29,143 bases of DNA from an uncultured Clostridium sp. (GTDB lineage Bacteria; Bacillota_A; Clostridia; TANB77; CAG-508): assembly GCA_905200315.1 (NCBI GenBank), contig CAJKKA010000009.1:1-29143 (forward strand). Reading direction: 5' to 3'. How positions within the stretch are numbered: the stretch's first letter is position 1; the number at the start of each line of letters is the position of its first letter. Under the pieces are notes generated by a model, which was not told the DNA's origin, searched no databases, and saw only the letters and a program-made list of their open reading frames with translations. Made by a program: the position numbers and the translations under genes. This document shows positions 25,110-29,143 of the stretch, in pieces.

Positions 25110-25156
25110 TAAATTCTAACCTCGACGTACACACGTATGACTTCGGCTAGAATTTA
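25110..25156. repeat. Imperfect hairpin element between grpE and dnaK
   Basis: TAAATTCTA (25110-25118) pairs perfectly with TAGAATTTA (25148-25156). The interior is GC-rich and can fold partly around GTAC and GTAT. Looser pairing continues outward, between the TGCACATTTTT near 25094 and the AAAAAATGCACAT ending at 25172. There is no U-tract directly after the stem, so it is more likely a repeat or processing site than a terminator. Confidence 0.6.
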
Positions 25157-25190
25157 ATCAAAAAATGCACATCTTATCAATTTATTATGT

Positions 25191-25215
25191 GTAGTGGTCG
25201 ATGCCTCTGTCGACC
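25191..25215. repeat. GTAG-headed palindromic repeat upstream of dnaK
   Basis: GTAG is followed by GGTCGA (25196-25201), loop TGCCTCTG and TCGACC (25210-25215). The layout and loop match the copy at 28919-28946, with paired stem changes. It lies 71 bases before the dnaK start. Confidence 0.75.
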
Positions 25216-25280
25216 TAGAAAATAGTTATTAATTTTAAAAAATATAAATTAGAGGAAAAACCTCAAAAGAAAGGAAGTAA

Positions 25281-27131
<1,851 letters not shown>

Positions 27132-27132
27132 A

Positions 27133-27240
27133 TGTAGGGGCACGGTGCTCCGTGCCCAAAAACAAGAAATATTGATGTAGCGGCCGGTCATTGACCGCCA
27201 TAAAATTAATTGTAAAAGGCGACCATTGGTCGCCCCTACA
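27133..27240. repeat. Composite palindromic repeat with 9-bp terminal inverted repeats between dnaK and dnaJ
   Basis: The segment begins TGTAGGGGC (27133-27141) and ends GCCCCTACA (27232-27240), perfect inverted ends. Inside are three hairpins. GGGCACGG/CCGTGCCC has loop TGCT (27138-27157). The CGGTCA/TGACCG unit (27185-27197) has a one-base loop. GGCGACCA/TGGTCGCC (27218-27234) also has a one-base loop. The last unit is in reverse orientation. It fills almost the entire gap between the two genes and contains no reading frame. Confidence 0.8.
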
Positions 27241-27257
27241 ATATTTTGGAGGCAATA

Positions 27258-28403
27258 ATGTCAAATAAAAGAGATTATTATGAAGTATTAGGAGTAAATA
27301 AAAATGCAACAGATGAAGAATTAAAAAAAGCATATAGAAAACTTGCAAAAAAATACCATCCAGATGCAAATCCTAATAATAAAGCAGAAGCAGAAGCAAA
27401 ATTCAAAGAAGTGAATGAAGCATACGAAAATTTATCTGACCCACAGAAAAGAAGAATGTACGACCAATTTGGACATGATGGACCACAAGGATTTGGTGGA
27501 GGACAAAATGGTGGATATTACTCATATTCAACATCAGGATTTGATGGATTTGACGGTTTCGATGACATTTTTTCTTCATTTTTTGGAGGAGGATTTGGTG
27601 GAGCAAGAACCTCATCAAGACAAACTACAAGATCATATAAAGGTGAAGATATACGATTAAATATAGATTTAACTTTTGAGGAATCTTTTTTAGGAGTAAA
27701 AAAAGAAATTGCATTACATAGATACGAAAAATGTGAAAAATGTAGTGGAACAGGAGCAAAGCCCGGAACATCACCTAAAAAGTGTGGAAAATGTAACGGA
27801 ACAGGAAAAATAAAACAAATGCAAAACATAATTTTTGCGCAAATTCAAACAGAGGTGCCATGTCCAGACTGTCATGGAACGGGAGAAATAATAGAAGAAC
27901 CATGTATAGACTGTAAAGGAAAAGGAAAAATTCGTAAACAAGTAAAATTAGATATAGAAATTCCAGCAGGTATTGCAGATAATCAGACAATAGTGGTAAG
28001 AGGAAAAGGCAATGTTGGAGAAAAAGGTGCTCAAAATGGAGATGTATATGTAACAGTGCATGTAAAGAAAAACTCTCTATATACAAGAGACGGAAAAAAT
28101 GTTTATTGCGAAATTCCAATAACAATAACACAAGCCACATTAGGGGCAGAAATAGAAATTCCAATGGTAGATGGAAGCAAAGAAAGAGTGAAAGTACCAG
28201 AAGGAACACAAACTGGAACCAAATTTGCAATACGAAATAAAGGATTTAAATCATTAAACGGTAACACATATGGAGATTTTATATATAATTTAATAGTTCA
28301 AACACCAAAAAAACTAACAAAAGAACAAAGAGATTTGTTAGTTGAATTAGCAAAAACAATGAACGAACAACCACCAATAAAGAAAAAAGGAATATTTGGA
28401 TAA
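27258..28403 (+). CDS. dnaJ: Chaperone DnaJ (Hsp40)
   Basis: This 381-residue type I J-protein stimulates DnaK ATPase and delivers substrates. The J domain (1-70) has the HPD motif in [11 protein letters not shown] Gly/Phe-rich region (about 75-115) follows. The zinc-binding domain has four CxxCxGxG repeats: [24 protein letters not shown] and CIDCKGKG. The C-terminal substrate domains include [18 protein letters not shown] chose ATG 27258 over an in-frame TTG at 27246 because GGAGG (27249-27253) sits between them. It is the last gene of the heat-shock operon and is followed by a strong terminator. Confidence 0.97.
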   Translation: MSNKRDYYEVLGVNKNATDEELKKAYRKLAKKYHPDANPNNKAEAEAKFKEVNEAYENLSDPQKRRMYDQFGHDGPQGFGGGQNGGYYSYSTSGFDGFDGFDDIFSSFFGGGFGGARTSSRQTTRSYKGEDIRLNIDLTFEESFLGVKKEIALHRYEKCEKCSGTGAKPGTSPKKCGKCNGTGKIKQMQNIIFAQIQTEVPCPDCHGTGEIIEEPCIDCKGKGKIRKQVKLDIEIPAGIADNQTIVVRGKGNVGEKGAQNGDVYVTVHVKKNSLYTRDGKNVYCEIPITITQATLGAEIEIPMVDGSKERVKVPEGTQTGTKFAIRNKGFKSLNGNTYGDFIYNLIVQTPKKLTKEQRDLLVELAKTMNEQPPIKKKGIFG

Positions 28404-28408
28404 AAATT

Positions 28409-28434
28409 AAAGGCAACCATTGGTTGCCTTTTTT
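28409..28434 (+). terminator. Intrinsic terminator of the heat-shock operon
   Basis: AAAGGCAACCA (28409-28419) and TGGTTGCCTTT (28421-28431) pair perfectly around a single T, followed by TTT. The stem core resembles the repeat hairpin at 27218-27234 with one paired change. Confidence 0.9.
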
Positions 28435-28435
28435 G

Positions 28436-28508
28436 TATTATAGGAAATTCCTATTTTGAATGTAGGGGTCGGCGTCCCCGACGACCCGCGTGGCGAAGCC
28501 ACTTTTTT
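28436..28508. repeat. 73-bp dispersed palindromic repeat, copy B
   Basis: It matches copy A (16531-16603) at 69 of 73 positions by my count. It contains the TATTATAGG 21-mer, the GTAGGGG palindrome and the GTGGC-GAA-GCCAC hairpin followed by TTTTTT. It begins one base after the dnaJ terminator, mirroring the position of copy A after the xerD terminator. Confidence 0.85.
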
Positions 28509-28778
28509 GCACTATATGAAATGCTTGTTTTAGAATATATATATAATTTTCAAATAAAAATAAAATAAGAATTTGGTATAGGAACACAGTATTTTCAATA
28601 GAGAAAAAATAAGTAATGGAGTATAGGGGGATTATCTACTAATAATGAATTAAAAATGGAAAAGACATAAAAATTTGCAATTTACAAATATTTAAAGTAA
28701 AATACAAAATAAGAAAAAGGCAAAGGTAAAGAAACGGTACTTTTGTGTCCAAAAAACAAAAGAAGGAGATGTATTTGA
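28509..28778. other. AT-rich intergenic region before the pilin-like gene
   Basis: With the terminator and repeat before it, the gene-free stretch from dnaJ is about 375 bases. The first 20 bases are a decayed version of the repeat 21-mer. The remainder is AT-rich with no supported gene. CTTTTGT (28740-28746) and ACAAAAG (28756-28762) can form a hairpin ending just before the AAGGAG (28763-28768) of the next gene. A frame on the opposite strand across 28682-29068 is a shadow of the pilin-like gene and the repeat. Confidence 0.5.
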
Positions 28779-29143
28779 ATGAAAAAAACGTTGAATATAC
28801 ACACAGGTATTTTAAATAATAAAAATAAAAAAGAAAGTAGAGACATTTTCATAAATGCCTCAAATAGTGATGCAAATAAATATAATGTTGTAACATTTGA
28901 AAGAATAGAATTAAACGTTGTAGGGGCGGACGCCTCTGTCCGCCCGCAAATAGAAAAAGACGATAGAACGGGTCGCCCTAAGGACGCACAATTTTTACAA
29001 TTGCTAACAAAACCGAAATATAAAAATAATGTCAAACGCTCAAACCTCCAACATCCAACCTCTAACACAGCTATTACCTTAATCGCCTTAATAATAACAA
29101 TAATCGTACTTTTAATCCTTTCCGGTGTAACTCTAAGTATGGT
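28779..29143 (+). CDS. Pilin-like membrane protein, N-terminal part, with repeat-derived segment (runs off window)
   Basis: This frame opens at ATG 28779 after AGAAGGAG and stays open for 121 codons to the window edge. Residues 1-47 are Asn/Lys-rich (MKKTLNIHTGILNNKNKKES). Residues 48-70 (VGADASVRPQIEKDD, then RTGRPKDA) are encoded by an in-frame GTAGGGG palindromic repeat. A short segment with repeated Ser/Asn/Leu/Gln/His/Pro (RSNLQHPTSN) follows. Then comes TAITLIALIITIIVLLILSG, the hydrophobic helix typical of type IV pilin-like surface proteins in Clostridia. The long leader before the helix is unusual for a prepilin; family and start are inferred from the helix. Confidence 0.7.
   Translation, partial: MKKTLNIHTGILNNKNKKESRDIFINASNSDANKYNVVTFERIELNVVGADASVRPQIEKDDRTGRPKDAQFLQLLTKPKYKNNVKRSNLQHPTSNTAITLIALIITIIVLLILSGVTLSM
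28919..28946. repeat. GTAGGGG palindromic repeat inside the pilin-like gene
   Basis: TGTAGGGG is followed by stem GGGCGGA (28924-28930), loop CGCCTCTG and TCCGCCC (28939-28945). The loop differs by one base from that at 25202-25209. A GC-rich follow-on, GGTCGCCCTAAGGACGC, near 28971-28987 may be part of the same unit. Confidence 0.8.

Noticed and set aside
28681..28778. c-di-GMP riboswitch upstream of the pilin-like gene
   Set aside because: The region is AT-rich and I could not find the conserved GEMM core; only a short hairpin near the ribosome binding site is supported.
28682..29068. 128-codon frame on the minus strand at the right edge
   Set aside because: It is antisense to the pilin-like gene, crosses the palindromic repeat and has no recognisable domain or ribosome binding site.

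Overview
The window is AT-rich throughout and reads as the chromosome of a spore-forming, Gram-positive Clostridia-type bacterium. The grounds are strong AAGGAGG ribosome binding sites, spoIIM and cotJA-cotJB-cotJC sporulation genes, an HrcA-regulated hrcA-grpE-dnaK-dnaJ operon, RNase Y and AddA. All genes lie on the + strand. No rRNA, tRNA or CRISPR array was seen. I cannot name the species.

Layout. (1) 1-7846 is an accessory, mobile-looking segment: a possible oriT (about 1-60), a MobC-like relaxosome protein and a MOBP-type relaxase. A tightly packed cargo run follows: NUDIX-GNAT fusion, Sel1-repeat protein, ASCH protein, DUF1016/YhcG-type PDDEXK nuclease, OLD-family ATPase-TOPRIM protein and a compact UvrD-like helicase. 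The last two overlap and look like a diverged Gabija (GajA/GajB-type) anti-phage pair. No integrase is in view, so the left end lies outside. (2) 7847-8118 is a structured leader ending in a terminator just before a TetR-family gene; it may mark the edge of the accessory segment. (3) 8119-13552 carries a TetR regulator, an unknown 285-residue protein, a long-chain acyl-CoA ligase, a split Alg14/Alg13-like glycosyltransferase pair, and an HD-like protein with a small unknown partner. (4) 13623-18284 holds endonuclease Q, SpoIIM, XerD and RNase Y. (5) 18399-19707 is the cotJABC spore-coat operon. (6) 19831-23428 is addA, with an apparent one-base insertion inside its Walker A motif. (7) 23434-28403 is the heat-shock operon behind two tandem CIRCE-like operators. 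(8) 28779-29143 is the start of a pilin-like membrane protein that runs off the window.

Three signals stand out. First, the DUF1016 nuclease gene contains a 21-nt palindrome, and a second copy sits two bases after its stop codon; the two differ by a compensatory pair change and G-T wobbles, so the fold appears conserved. Second, a family of GTAGGGG-headed palindromic repeats fills the gaps around xerD, grpE/dnaK, dnaK/dnaJ and dnaJ. One member lies in frame inside the right-edge pilin-like gene and supplies part of its peptide. Third, two 73-bp repeat copies each sit directly behind a native terminator and bring a terminator of their own.

All calls come from reading the sequence and recalling families; no searches were run.
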